Shown piece after piece: positions 52,000-61,095 of a stretch of 64,000 bases of DNA (the first letter of the stretch is position 1; every line of letters begins with the position of its first letter). A model generated the notes under the pieces. It searched no databases and was not told the DNA's origin. It was given only the letters and a program-made list of their open reading frames with translations. Made by a program: the position numbers and the translations under genes. The stretch is from positions 62,001 through 126,000 of the forward strand of contig JBJEJA010000010.1 of assembly GCA_051877575.1 (NCBI GenBank). The letters are read 5' to 3'. Source of the DNA: UBA2882 sp051877575 (GTDB lineage Bacteria > Bacillota > Clostridia > Lachnospirales > Lachnospiraceae).

Positions 52000-53068
52000 C
52001 TACACAAGAGAAGAACTGGAGAAGATTTCCGTGGAGGCACCGGATGAGAACATCAGAGAAAAAGTACGGAAAAACTGGGATGCCGTTGCAAAGCCCATTG
52101 ACGGAATGGGGCGGTTTGAGAAACTGACCGCGCAGATAGGAGCAATTGGCAGAACGGATCGGATTACCATTGCAAAGAAGGCCGTTCTGATCATGTGTGC
52201 GGATAACGGAATCGTGGAAGAGGGCATTAGTCAGTCCGGGCAGGAAGTTACGGCTGCGGTAGCTTTGTCCATGGCAAAAAAGCAGTCTTCGGTGGGCAGA
52301 ATGGCAGAAGCGATAGGAGCCGATACCATTCCGGTGGATATCGGGATCAATCGGAGGGAAGACATAGCCGGCCTGACAGACCGGAAAATAAAATGCGGTA
52401 CCGCTAACTTCAGCAAAGAGCCTGCTATGACAGAGGAAGAAGCGGTCCGGGCGATCGCTGTTGGCATAGATATGGTATATACCTGTAAAGCATCCGGCTA
52501 TCAGCTTCTTGGGACGGGAGAAATGGGAATCGGAAATACGACCACAAGCAGTGCGGTAACGGCGGCATTATTAAAGTGTGATGCCGGTAAAGTGACGGGA
52601 AGAGGGGCCGGGTTAAGCGATGCCGGTCTTTTACGCAAGCGGCAGGTGGTTTCCGAGGCAATACAAAAATATGATCTGTACCATGCCGATGCCCTGACAA
52701 TATTAAAAACTGTGGGAGGGCTGGACATTGCCGGGCTTGCAGGAGTCTGTATCGGAGGTGCACTCTTCCATGTGCCTATTGTGCTTGACGGTGTCATCAG
52801 CATGGCTGCAGCCCTTCTGGCAGAGAGACTCGTACCGGGAACGAAGGCGTATTTGCTTCCGTCCCACAGGGGAAAGGAACCTGCTGTGGAAATGCTGGCA
52901 AAGGAATTGGAGATAGAGCCGGTCATAGACGGAGAACTGGCACTCGGAGAAGGAACCGGTGCAGTTATGATGTTTTCACTGTTGGATATGGCATTGAGTA
53001 TTTACAGTGCCGGAACAAGCTTTTCCGATATCCGGATAGAGCAGTACAAGAGGTTTGAGACAAAATGA
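51968..53068 (+). CDS. cobT: Nicotinate-nucleotide--dimethylbenzimidazole phosphoribosyltransferase
   Basis: CobT activates the lower-ligand base by transfer of ribose phosphate from nicotinate mononucleotide. The 366-residue sequence shows CADNGIVEEGISQSG, GEMGIGNTTTSSAV, GRGAGLSDAGL and the catalytic Glu region DGELALGEGTGAV. It overlaps cobQ upstream by 32 bp and cobU downstream by 4 bp. No bluB or other benzimidazole-making gene is in view, so the base may be imported or made elsewhere. Confidence 0.96.
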   Translation: MECLEKLVWNNYTREELEKISVEAPDENIREKVRKNWDAVAKPIDGMGRFEKLTAQIGAIGRTDRITIAKKAVLIMCADNGIVEEGISQSGQEVTAAVALSMAKKQSSVGRMAEAIGADTIPVDIGINRREDIAGLTDRKIKCGTANFSKEPAMTEEEAVRAIAVGIDMVYTCKASGYQLLGTGEMGIGNTTTSSAVTAALLKCDAGKVTGRGAGLSDAGLLRKRQVVSEAIQKYDLYHADALTILKTVGGLDIAGLAGVCIGGALFHVPIVLDGVISMAAALLAERLVPGTKAYLLPSHRGKEPAVEMLAKELEIEPVIDGELALGEGTGAVMMFSLLDMALSIYSAGTSFSDIRIEQYKRFETK

Positions 53069-53613
53069 TGATATTGGTTGTGGGAGGCAGCGGCAGCGGA
53101 AAATCCGCTTATGCGGAGGAATGTATTGCGGCACTTTCCGGGGATTGTAAAAAATATTATATTGCGACCATGCAGGTCTTTGATGAAGAAGGACAGAGCA
53201 AAGTTAAAAGGCATCAAAGGATGCGGGATGGAAAAGGCTTTTGCACCATTGAGCAGCCTCTGGCAGTAGAAAAAGCATTGGATCAAACAGGATGTATTCC
53301 GGTATCCGGACGCACTGCATTATTAGAGTGTGTGTCCAATCTGACGGCCAATGAAATGTTTTCGGGGGATAGACACAAGGATTGGGAGACGGTAGCGGAC
53401 AACATCATGCAGGGAGTAGAGCAGCTTGTCAGCGGGTTTCAACATCTGGTCATTGTTACCAACAATGTATTCGAGGACGGAATCGACTATGATGAAACGA
53501 CGAGAGCGTATATAAAAGCTATGGGAAGTATCAATGAGAGGCTGGCGGCCATGGCCGACCGGGTGGTGGAGGTCGTAGTGGGAATTCCCGTCATTGTAAA
53601 GGAAGGAAAATAA
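53065..53613 (+). CDS. cobU: Adenosylcobinamide kinase / guanylyltransferase
   Basis: CobU phosphorylates adenosylcobinamide and attaches GMP. The 182-residue protein has the P-loop GGSGSGKSAYAEEC and the NLTANEMF and VTNNVFEDGIDYDETTRAY segments, the latter corresponding to the guanylyltransferase part. Its ATG overlaps the cobT stop (ATGA). A second, shorter CobU-like protein is encoded at 54404, so two related proteins are made from the same message. Confidence 0.93.
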   Translation: MMILVVGGSGSGKSAYAEECIAALSGDCKKYYIATMQVFDEEGQSKVKRHQRMRDGKGFCTIEQPLAVEKALDQTGCIPVSGRTALLECVSNLTANEMFSGDRHKDWETVADNIMQGVEQLVSGFQHLVIVTNNVFEDGIDYDETTRAYIKAMGSINERLAAMADRVVEVVVGIPVIVKEGK

Positions 53614-53614
53614 A

Positions 53615-54379
53615 ATGCGGATTCTAAAATCACTGATTATCGCTTTTTCTATGTATTCCAAAATTCCCATGCCGCAATTCCGGCGGAAGGATGAGGATAT
53701 GAAATATATGCTTGTGTTTTTCCCCTGGGTGGGTGCAGTCATCGGAGGCACTGTTTATCTTTGGAGTTTGCTTTGCGACAGATTGGCGATCGGACAATTG
53801 TGTTATGTGCTGATCGGAGCCGCCATACCGTTACTTATTACGGGCGGTTTTCATGTGGACGGCTTTATGGATACCATGGATGCGTTACATTCCTATCAGC
53901 CCAAGGAAAAAAAGCTGGAAATTCTGAAAGATTCCCATATCGGTGCTTTTGCGGTGATCATGCTGGGCGTGTATGGACTGATTTATCTGGGAAGCTTTTC
54001 GGAAATTTCGGATCAGAAATTATTGCAGATCGTATGTGCGGGGTTTGTTTTGTCCAGATGTCTCAGCGGAATTGGTGTGGTTTCTTTTCCCTGTGCAAAG
54101 AAGGACGGAATGCTGTATTTTTTTGCGGACAGAGCGCAAAAGAATATGGTAAAGGGACTCTTATACCTGCAAGGTCTGCTATGTGTTGCTTTTATGCTGT
54201 GGCGGTCATTGTATGCCGGATTGTTCATAGCCGCGGCAGCGTTGGGCACATTTGCCTATTATTACGATCGCTGCAGGAAGGAGTTTGGCGGAATCACGGG
54301 AGATACCGCAGGATATTTTGTGCTGATCTGCGAAGGCAGTATGATGGCGGTGGCAGCGGTTTTTGGTATTTTGATGTAG
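53615..54379 (+). CDS. cobS: Cobalamin synthase (adenosylcobinamide-GDP ribazoletransferase)
   Basis: CobS joins adenosylcobinamide-GDP and alpha-ribazole (phosphate) at the membrane. The 254-residue protein has several hydrophobic helices and the conserved GGFHVDGFMDTMDAL motif near residue 75, followed by the KDSHIGAFAVIMLG segment. It follows cobU by one base. The AAGGAAAATAAA region before the ATG supplies the ribosome-binding site. Confidence 0.95.
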   Translation: MRILKSLIIAFSMYSKIPMPQFRRKDEDMKYMLVFFPWVGAVIGGTVYLWSLLCDRLAIGQLCYVLIGAAIPLLITGGFHVDGFMDTMDALHSYQPKEKKLEILKDSHIGAFAVIMLGVYGLIYLGSFSEISDQKLLQIVCAGFVLSRCLSGIGVVSFPCAKKDGMLYFFADRAQKNMVKGLLYLQGLLCVAFMLWRSLYAGLFIAAAALGTFAYYYDRCRKEFGGITGDTAGYFVLICEGSMMAVAAVFGILM

Positions 54380-54403
54380 GAGTCTGGTTGTAGAGGAAAA
54401 ATG

Positions 54404-54802
54404 ATGAAATTAGTGATTGGCGGATATGCACAGGGGAAATTAAATTATATATTGCAAAAGGGCGATGCAGACCGGTATACGATCTGGGAGGCAGAACTTC
54501 CGGATGAGGAACAGTTGAAAGAAAAAGGCGGTCACGGGAAAACAGTGATTATCAATCATTTCCATAAATGGGTAAAAGAGTGCATGTTACGGGGCGGCAG
54601 TCCCCGAAATGAAACAGAGGCTTTTTTGGCCCGGAATCCGGAAAGTATTTTGATCAGCGACGAGATCGGAAATGGGATTGTGCCTACAGATGCCTTTGAA
54701 AGAGAGTACAGGGAACAAACCGGGCGAATATTGGTCTTTTTGGCAGATCAGGCAGATGAGGTGGTGAGGGTCATATGCGGAATTGGTCAGAGAATCAAAT
54801 AA
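54404..54802 (+). CDS. Short CobU-like protein
   Basis: A 132-residue protein with a modified P-loop, IGGYAQGKLNYIL, in which the Lys is kept but Ser/Thr after it is replaced by Leu, and a C-terminal half (ISDEIGNGIVPTDAFEREYR, then ADEVVRVICGIGQRIK) that closely follows the guanylyltransferase end of CobU. It is about 50 residues shorter than CobU and lacks the central segment. An ATG at 54401 is also possible; GAGG spacing favours 54404. It overlaps cobC by 28 bp. It could be a regulatory partner, a single-activity enzyme or a decaying duplicate; the intact frame and coupling argue against decay. Confidence 0.75.
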   Translation: MKLVIGGYAQGKLNYILQKGDADRYTIWEAELPDEEQLKEKGGHGKTVIINHFHKWVKECMLRGGSPRNETEAFLARNPESILISDEIGNGIVPTDAFEREYREQTGRILVFLADQADEVVRVICGIGQRIK

Positions 54803-55401
54803 CGCTGGTATTCATCCGTCATGGAGCAACAAAGGCCAATAGAGAGCACCGGTATCTGGGGAAAACGGATGAACCCCTAAGTGCGGAGGGAATCAAAGCG
54901 CTGCAGGGGGCAAAAGATGCCCATGGGTATCCGGATATTGATTATCTGTTTTCAAGTCCCATGAAGCGCTGCAGGGAGACCGCAGAGCTTCTTTACCCTC
55001 ATAAAGAGGCGATGATCATAGGGGAATGGGAAGAAATGGATTTCGGTGATTTTGAGGGAAAGAATTATATGGAATTAAAAGATAACCGGTGCTATCAGAC
55101 TTGGATTGACAGTGGCGGAAAAACAGCCTTTCCGGAAGGAGAAGACAGAGAAACTTTTATAAAGCGGTGCAGGCTGGGATTTTACAGGATGCTAAAGCTG
55201 CTTGCGGAAAAGTCCGGTGAAAAGAGGGATATGGCTATGACCGTAGGGTTGGTTGTGCACGGAGGTACAATTATGTCTTTGTTAAGCAGCTTCTGTGGTG
55301 GGGATTATTTTGATTATCAGGTTGCCAACGGGAAGGGATATATCTGCAAACCGGCAGGGAATGATTGTGATCTTCGTTTGGTCATAACGGGGAAAATATA
55401 G
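54775..55401 (+). CDS. cobC: Alpha-ribazole phosphatase (histidine phosphatase family)
   Basis: A 208-residue histidine phosphatase with the catalytic FIRHGATKANREHRYLG motif, SSPMKRCRETAELL, the EMDFGDFEG segment and a second catalytic His in VGLVVHGGTIMS. In this cluster it should dephosphorylate alpha-ribazole phosphate or cobalamin 5'-phosphate. Its start lies inside the preceding CobU-like gene (overlap of 28 bp, with GAGGTGGTGAGG upstream). Broad family membership alone would not fix the role; the operon does. Confidence 0.88.
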   Translation: MRNWSENQITLVFIRHGATKANREHRYLGKTDEPLSAEGIKALQGAKDAHGYPDIDYLFSSPMKRCRETAELLYPHKEAMIIGEWEEMDFGDFEGKNYMELKDNRCYQTWIDSGGKTAFPEGEDRETFIKRCRLGFYRMLKLLAEKSGEKRDMAMTVGLVVHGGTIMSLLSSFCGGDYFDYQVANGKGYICKPAGNDCDLRLVITGKI

Positions 55402-55428
55402 AAAAGAACGAAAAACGGGAGAAAAACC

Positions 55429-56457
55429 ATGAAATATCATATGGCAGCATTCTTTTTCGGGTTCTTGCTGGATCTGTGTCTGGGGGATCCCCATTGGCTG
55501 CCCCATCCCATCCGCCTGATCGGAAAACTGATCCTGAGATTGGAAAGGATGCTGCGGGGAGAGGTAGGAGAGGAAGATGGGCAGAAGGATGATGGGAAAA
55601 GGAGCAGGCAGGGGTACGAGCATAGAAGAGAACAAAATAAGGGAATTGTCCTTGTAGTTGCCGTGACAGCGTCTGCGGTTCTGGTAGCGGCATTGTTCTT
55701 GGCAGGGGCATATGGGATTCATCCATACATAGGAGTCGTAACGGAAATAATCATGACCTATCAGATTTTAGCGGCAAAATGTCTGAAGACTGAAAGCATG
55801 AAGGTCTATAAAAGCCTGAAAGAAGGAAATCTGAATGGGGCAAGAAAGGCGGTATCTATGCTCGTAGGCAGGGATACGGATGCTTTGGATGAAGAAGGAG
55901 TGGCAAAAGCTGCCATAGAGACCGTAGCGGAAAATACTTCGGACGGCGTTATCGCGCCAATGCTGTATACAGCCCTGGGAGGACCTGTTTTGGGCTTTTT
56001 TTATAAGGCGGTCAATACCATGGATTCCATGGTGGGGTACAAAAATGACAAATATCTGTATTTTGGCAGGGCGGCGGCAAGGCTGGATGATGCAGTCAAC
56101 TTCCTTCCTTCCAGGATCAGTGCGAATCTGATGATTCTGGCCGCATTTCTGGGAGGAAAGAGCTTTCATGGAAAGCAGGCATTCAAAATACATCAAAGAG
56201 ACAGCAGGAAACACGCAAGCCCCAATGCGGCGCAGACAGAGTCGGTATGTGCGGGAGCTTTGGGATTGCAGTTGGCAGGTCCTGCCCGCTATTTCGGCAG
56301 GATTGTTGAGAAACCCTATATCGGAGATGTTCTGCGCAGGGTGGAGTATGAGGATATCAAACGTGCGAACCGGTTAATGTATGTGACCGCATGGCTGTGC
56401 GAGCTGTTGTGTCTGGCTTTGATGGCGGCTGTCATTTGGATTTTGGAAGGGAAGTGA
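55429..56457 (+). CDS. cbiB: Adenosylcobinamide-phosphate synthase
   Basis: CbiB attaches aminopropanol phosphate to cobyric acid in the membrane. The 342-residue protein has LCLGDPHWLPHPIRLIG near the N-terminus, the core segment ETVAENTSDGVIAPMLY, then AVNTMDSMVGYKNDKYLYFG and ARLDDAVNFLPSRISA, plus several membrane helices. A charged, Gly/Glu-rich insertion at about 42-66 (GEVGEEDGQKDDGKRSRQG) is longer than usual. It ends overlapping or abutting the cobD start. Confidence 0.94.
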   Translation: MKYHMAAFFFGFLLDLCLGDPHWLPHPIRLIGKLILRLERMLRGEVGEEDGQKDDGKRSRQGYEHRREQNKGIVLVVAVTASAVLVAALFLAGAYGIHPYIGVVTEIIMTYQILAAKCLKTESMKVYKSLKEGNLNGARKAVSMLVGRDTDALDEEGVAKAAIETVAENTSDGVIAPMLYTALGGPVLGFFYKAVNTMDSMVGYKNDKYLYFGRAAARLDDAVNFLPSRISANLMILAAFLGGKSFHGKQAFKIHQRDSRKHASPNAAQTESVCAGALGLQLAGPARYFGRIVEKPYIGDVLRRVEYEDIKRANRLMYVTAWLCELLCLALMAAVIWILEGK

Positions 56458-56465
56458 TCCGTTTG

Positions 56466-57503
56466 ATGCAGGGAGTGCATGGCGGTGATATTTACAGGAA
56501 CGAAGTGAATATGGATTTTTCCGTCAACATCAATCCTCTTGGCATGCCGGACAAAGTAAAAGCAGCATTGCAAAGGGCTGTAGGCAGATGCGGCGAGTAT
56601 CCGGATCAGGAAGCAGGAAGATTAAAGGAGGCTGTCAGCAGAGCGTTATCCGTTCCCGGGGAGTATTTCCTGTTTGGCAGCGGCGCTTCAGAGCTCTTTA
56701 TAGGACTGGTACATGGAATCAGGCCGGAAAAGATCATGATACCGGTTCCTTCTTTTTATGGATATGAGTATGCGGCAAAGGCAGCGGAGGCCGATATTGT
56801 TTATTTCCCCTTAAAGGAAGAAGATGGTTTTTTACCGAAGGAAGATTTCTTAGAGAGATTGACAGAGGATATCGATCTGCTTTTTCTTGCAAACCCCAAC
56901 AATCCCACCGGAAAAGCGGTCAGTGGGGAATATCTGGAAAAACTGTTGAAAAAGTGCAGGGAGAAAAACATCTATGTTGCGCTGGATGAATGTTTTATTG
57001 AGTTTTGTACAGGTGTTCCTTCTATGCTGCCAAAGGTCAGGGAATATGATAATTTGCTGCTTATCCGTGCATTTACCAAAGTTTTTGCGATTCCCGGCGT
57101 ACGGCTCGGATATTTGATATGTAGCAATCGGGAACTTCTGGAAAAGATTAAGAAGCAGATTCCGGAATGGAATTTGTCTGTGTTTGCCCAAGAGGCGGGG
57201 ATTGCCTGCGCGGACAGTCTTTCTTTTGTAAAAGAAAGCGCAGAGTATGTGAAAACGGAAAGACAGGTATTGACGGAACGGTTGAGAAAGCTTGGACTGC
57301 GTGTGTATCCGGGCGAAGCAAACTTCATCCTCTTTTACAGTGAAAAGCCGCTGTATGAAAGATTATTGCAACGGGGAATATTGATCCGGGATTGCGGGAA
57401 TTTCAGAGGATTATCCAAAGGATATTACCGGATTGCGGTAAAGAGCCGGGAGGATAACGAGAAATTATGGAAAGCGATAGGTGAGTGCATTGGATTTGAG
57501 TAA
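56466..57503 (+). CDS. cobD: Threonine-phosphate decarboxylase CobD-like aminotransferase
   Basis: A PLP fold type I protein of 345 residues, starting MQGVHGGDIYRNEVNMDFSV, with NPNNPTGKAVSGEYL, LDECFIEF and the PLP-binding Lys in IRAFTKVFAIPGVRLGY. In cobalamin clusters such proteins make (R)-1-amino-2-propanol phosphate from threonine phosphate for CbiB. A GTG start at 56454, overlapping the cbiB stop and close to GGAAGGGA, is a strong alternative that would add four residues. It overlaps cbiC by 23 bp. A histidinol-phosphate aminotransferase is the main alternative by similarity, but context disfavours it. Confidence 0.9.
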   Translation: MQGVHGGDIYRNEVNMDFSVNINPLGMPDKVKAALQRAVGRCGEYPDQEAGRLKEAVSRALSVPGEYFLFGSGASELFIGLVHGIRPEKIMIPVPSFYGYEYAAKAAEADIVYFPLKEEDGFLPKEDFLERLTEDIDLLFLANPNNPTGKAVSGEYLEKLLKKCREKNIYVALDECFIEFCTGVPSMLPKVREYDNLLLIRAFTKVFAIPGVRLGYLICSNRELLEKIKKQIPEWNLSVFAQEAGIACADSLSFVKESAEYVKTERQVLTERLRKLGLRVYPGEANFILFYSEKPLYERLLQRGILIRDCGNFRGLSKGYYRIAVKSREDNEKLWKAIGECIGFE

Positions 57504-58140
57504 AATAGAACATTTACTGCCGGAAGAAATTGAAAAGAGAAGCTTTGAGATCATTTCCCGGGAACTTGTAAGCAGAGGGATCTTATTGCCGCAAGAGGAA
57601 GCGATGATCACAAAACGTGTCATTCATACGACTGCGGACTTTGATTATACAAAGTCCCTTGTCTATGGAAAGGATGCAGTCAAAATTGCCAAGGAGCTGA
57701 TCCTGCAAGGGGCGGATATTGTGACGGACACCAATATGGCGCTTGCGGGCATCAATAAAAAAACATTGCATCGTTTTGGAGGAGAAGTGCATTGTTTTAT
57801 GGCGGACGAAAGGGTTGCAAGACTGGCAAAGGAGAGGAAAACTACCCGGGCGGCTGTCAGTATGGAAATGGCTTCTGCACTGACCAAGCCTGTTATTTTT
57901 GCCATCGGCAATGCACCTACGGCATTGATACAGTTATATGAAATGATACAGAGTGAAACCTTCAGGCCGGCATTTATCATCGGCGTCCCGGTAGGATTTG
58001 TCAACGTGGAGGCGGCTAAGGAACTGATCATGGAAACGGATGTGCCCTATATTGTCAACCGTGGAAGAAAAGGCGGCAGTAATGTAGCGGCTGCCATTTG
58101 CAATGCCCTGATCTATGAACTGAGCAGAGCGGAGAGGTAA
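57481..58140 (+). CDS. cbiC: Cobalt-precorrin-8 methylmutase
   Basis: CbiC moves a methyl group from C11 to C12 to give cobyrinate. The 219-residue protein shows the catalytic His region KRVIHTTADFDY, TDTNMALAGINK, AIGNAPTALIQLYEM and the ending IVNRGRKGGSNVAAAICNAL, all typical of the family. The start is a GTG (57481) inside the cobD 3' end with GGAAAG before it. The extended N-terminus (about 1-30) is normal for Clostridial forms. Confidence 0.95.
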   Translation: MSALDLSKIEHLLPEEIEKRSFEIISRELVSRGILLPQEEAMITKRVIHTTADFDYTKSLVYGKDAVKIAKELILQGADIVTDTNMALAGINKKTLHRFGGEVHCFMADERVARLAKERKTTRAAVSMEMASALTKPVIFAIGNAPTALIQLYEMIQSETFRPAFIIGVPVGFVNVEAAKELIMETDVPYIVNRGRKGGSNVAAAICNALIYELSRAER

Positions 58141-58160
58141 GAATATAAGAGGTATGTGAG

Positions 58161-59306
58161 ATGAGAAGCGGATTTACGACGGGAAGCTGTGCGGCGGCAG
58201 CGGCAAAGGCAGCGGCATATATGCTGTTGAGCGGAACGGAAAAGACAGAGATTACCATAGAAACGCCAAAAGGAATTCCGTACACGGCGCAGATTTTACA
58301 GATTGACCGCAGGGAACATGAAGTAAGCTGCGCGGTGGAAAAGGACGGAGGAGATGATCCGGATATTACTACGGGAGCCTTGGTTTACGCGAAGGTTTCC
58401 CTAAGCCGGAAACCTATTGAGGACAGTGTTCATAAGCAGAAGGGAGCGATCATACGGATTGACGGCGGCATCGGCGTAGGAAGGGTTACCAGACCGGGGC
58501 TTGACCAGCCTGTAGGGAATGCCGCTATCAATCGTGTTCCAAGAGAAATGATCACCCGGGAGGTTATGCAGGTGTGCGGATTGCTGGATTATCAAGGGGC
58601 CTTGGATATAGAAATCTCGGTTCCGGAAGGGGAACGGCTGGCAAAGCAGACCTTTAATCCAAGGCTTGGAATCGAAGGAGGAATTTCTATCCTGGGAACC
58701 AGCGGAATTGTGGAGCCGATGAGTAATCAGGCCATACTGGATACGATCAGGGTGGAACTGAATCAGAGGAGGGCACAGGGATTTGATTATGTGGCGGTCT
58801 CACCGGGAAACTATGGTCTGGATTTTATGAAAAAAACTTATGGATATGATCTGGACAGAAGTGTAAAATGCAGTAATTTTATCGGCGATACCATCGATAT
58901 GGCAGTGGAGCTCGGCTTTCGGAAAATGCTGCTGACCGGGCATATCGGTAAGCTGATCAAGGTGGCGGGGGGCATTATGAACACCCATTCCCGGGAAGGA
59001 GACTGCAGAATGGAGCTGTTGGCAGCCGCTTCCATCAGACAGGGAGTTGAGACGGAGTATGTACGCAGGATTTTGGGATGTGTCAATACCGAAGAAGCGT
59101 TGCGTATCCTGAGCGGATGTGGCAGGCTGCGGGAGGTCATGGATGATGCCATGAAGCACATCTGTTATTATCTGGACAGAAGAGCAAATGGAAAGCTGGG
59201 AATAGATTGTATCATGTATGCCAATGAATTCGGAGAACTGGCAAAGAGTAAGGAGGCAGCACAATGGTTTACTTTGTTGGCGCAGGAACAGGCGCAGCGG
59301 ATTTGA
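58161..59306 (+). CDS. cbiD: Cobalt-precorrin-5B C1-methyltransferase
   Basis: CbiD methylates C1 in the anaerobic corrin pathway and is a marker for that route. The 381-residue protein starts MRSGFTTGSCAAAAAKAAA, has EKDGGDDPDITTGALVYAKV, GRVTRPGLDQPVGNAAIN and the AVSPGNYGLDF, SNFIGDTIDMA and LLTGHIGKLIKVAGGIMNTH segments of the family. It overlaps cbiF by 43 bp. Together with CbiG and CbiK this shows the early-cobalt route. Confidence 0.96.
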   Translation: MRSGFTTGSCAAAAAKAAAYMLLSGTEKTEITIETPKGIPYTAQILQIDRREHEVSCAVEKDGGDDPDITTGALVYAKVSLSRKPIEDSVHKQKGAIIRIDGGIGVGRVTRPGLDQPVGNAAINRVPREMITREVMQVCGLLDYQGALDIEISVPEGERLAKQTFNPRLGIEGGISILGTSGIVEPMSNQAILDTIRVELNQRRAQGFDYVAVSPGNYGLDFMKKTYGYDLDRSVKCSNFIGDTIDMAVELGFRKMLLTGHIGKLIKVAGGIMNTHSREGDCRMELLAAASIRQGVETEYVRRILGCVNTEEALRILSGCGRLREVMDDAMKHICYYLDRRANGKLGIDCIMYANEFGELAKSKEAAQWFTLLAQEQAQRI

Positions 59307-60022
59307 TAACGGTCAGAGGAATGCGGTTTTTGCAGCAGGCAGATGTGATTATCTATGCCGGGTCTTTGGTCAATCCAGAGCTTTTAGATTATGCAAAAGG
59401 GGAATGTGAGATTCACAACAGTGCAAAACTGACTTTGGATGAGGTCATCTGCATTATGGAGCGGGCAAATGCCGAAGGAAAAGTAATCGTCAGACTGCAT
59501 ACCGGTGATCCGAGTATCTACGGAGCGGTCAGGGAACAAATGGATGAGTTGGACAGGCTGGGCATTGCTTATGAAAGCTGCCCGGGAGTCAGCGCTTGCT
59601 TTGGGGCAGCAGCTTCCCTGAATCTGGAATATACGCTGCCGGAGATTTCCCAGTCATTGATCATTACAAGGATGGAAGGAAAAACCAAGGTTCCCCCGGG
59701 GGAAAGTATCGAAAGCTTTGCATCGCACGGGGCTTCCATGGCGATTTACTTAAGTGCCGGAATGACAGAGGAACTGAGTAAAAGACTGATCGCAGGCGGA
59801 TATTCCAAAGAAACGCCGGCAGCGCTTGTATATAAAGCCACATGGCCGGAAGAGGAAGTCTATCTGTGCACCATAGAGACTTTGCCTGCTGTTGCCAAAG
59901 AACATGGGATCACTAAGACGGCACTGGTTTTGGCAGGTGAGGCGATCACACATCAAAACTATAAAAGATCAAGATTATATGCACCTGATTTTACAACGGA
60001 ATTCAGGCAGGCAAAGGAATGA
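59264..60022 (+). CDS. cbiF: Cobalt-precorrin-4 C11-methyltransferase
   Basis: A 252-residue SAM-dependent tetrapyrrole methylase with MVYFVGAGTGAADLITVRG, YAGSLVNPELL, VRLHTGDPSIYGAVREQ, YESCPGVSACFGAAASL and SLIITRMEGKTKVP, the specific features of CbiF/CobM. It overlaps cbiD by 43 bp and cbiG by 4 bp (ATGA), so it is translationally coupled on both sides. Confidence 0.95.
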   Translation: MVYFVGAGTGAADLITVRGMRFLQQADVIIYAGSLVNPELLDYAKGECEIHNSAKLTLDEVICIMERANAEGKVIVRLHTGDPSIYGAVREQMDELDRLGIAYESCPGVSACFGAAASLNLEYTLPEISQSLIITRMEGKTKVPPGESIESFASHGASMAIYLSAGMTEELSKRLIAGGYSKETPAALVYKATWPEEEVYLCTIETLPAVAKEHGITKTALVLAGEAITHQNYKRSRLYAPDFTTEFRQAKE

Positions 60023-61095
60023 ATACCATGCACTATAGTATAATCAGTTTTACGAAAAACGGAATGATTCTTGCTGATAGAATCGCAAAGCAGCTGAAAG
60101 GGGAAGAAATCTCCCTGTATACAAAATGCTCTTTTGCAGGGGAAGCAGAAAATATGAATTCGGCGCAATATACAGAGCAAAGCACCGGTGGCTGGGCAAA
60201 AGAACAGATGGAACAAAAAAATATCCTGATTTTCATCGGAGCATGCGGAATTGCCGTCAGAGCCATAGCTCCGTGTATTACGGACAAGCTTCATGACAGC
60301 CCGGTACTTGTCATAGATGAAAAAGGGAAGTATGTGATACCGATCCTCTCCGGTCATATGGGAGGTGCCAATGAGATTGCCATTCGTATCGCATCCGCAA
60401 TCGGAGCAGTATCTGTAATCACCACGGCAACGGATATGAATGGCAAATTTGCGGTGGATCTGTTTGCAAAAAAGAACGGATTGCATATTGCAAATAAAGA
60501 CGGAATTGCAAAGGTATCTTCCAAAGTGTTGGCAGGAAAAGAAATTACCCTGTCCGTGGAAACGGGGCATTGGGATGAAAATGCGGGAAAACCGGAAGGC
60601 ATCAGAAAGATTTCTTATCCGCCGCAGCAAAAAGTGGATATTTTGGTAACAACTGAAAAGAGAAATTTGGAAACATTAATCTGCCTTAAGCCAAAGGAGT
60701 ATGTGATCGGTATGGGCTGCCGGATGGGCAAAGAAGCAGGCAGGATTGAGTCACTGATCCAAAGGAGCATAAAAGAGGCAGGGATTTCAAAAGAGCAGAT
60801 TTATGCACTGGCATCCATAGACCGGAAAAAGGACGAGGAAGGATTTCTTGCATGGAGCAGGAAAGAAAATATCCCATTTCTGACTTTTACTGCCGGACAG
60901 CTTGAGGAAGTGGGAGGAAACTTCCATACCTCTGAATTTGTCAAAGACCGGGTAGGCGTCGATAACGTATGCGAGCGGGCAGCGCTGAAGGCATGCGGTT
61001 CCGGAGGAAAGCTGGTTTATGAGAAACATGCAGAGGATGGAATGACCATAGCCATAGCAAAAAGAGAATGGAGTATCACGTTTGATGAAAAATAA
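60019..61095 (+). CDS. cbiG: Cobalt-precorrin-5A hydrolase
   Basis: CbiG opens the delta-lactone of cobalt-precorrin-5A and releases acetaldehyde. The 358-residue protein has the N-terminal GACGIAVRAIAPCITDKLHD and PVLVIDEKGKYVIPILSGHMGG segments and a C-terminal CbiG domain (YVIGMGCRMGKEAGRIESLI, IYALASIDRKKDEEGF). It starts ATGA-coupled to cbiF. The nearby ATG at 60028 is an alternative start. Confidence 0.94.
   Translation: MNTMHYSIISFTKNGMILADRIAKQLKGEEISLYTKCSFAGEAENMNSAQYTEQSTGGWAKEQMEQKNILIFIGACGIAVRAIAPCITDKLHDSPVLVIDEKGKYVIPILSGHMGGANEIAIRIASAIGAVSVITTATDMNGKFAVDLFAKKNGLHIANKDGIAKVSSKVLAGKEITLSVETGHWDENAGKPEGIRKISYPPQQKVDILVTTEKRNLETLICLKPKEYVIGMGCRMGKEAGRIESLIQRSIKEAGISKEQIYALASIDRKKDEEGFLAWSRKENIPFLTFTAGQLEEVGGNFHTSEFVKDRVGVDNVCERAALKACGSGGKLVYEKHAEDGMTIAIAKREWSITFDEK

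Noticed and set aside
53761..54393. Alternative-frame open frame of 210 codons over cobS
   Set aside because: cobS in the other frame has full family motifs and correct spacing to cobU; the alternative is Cys/Arg-rich and has no start signal.
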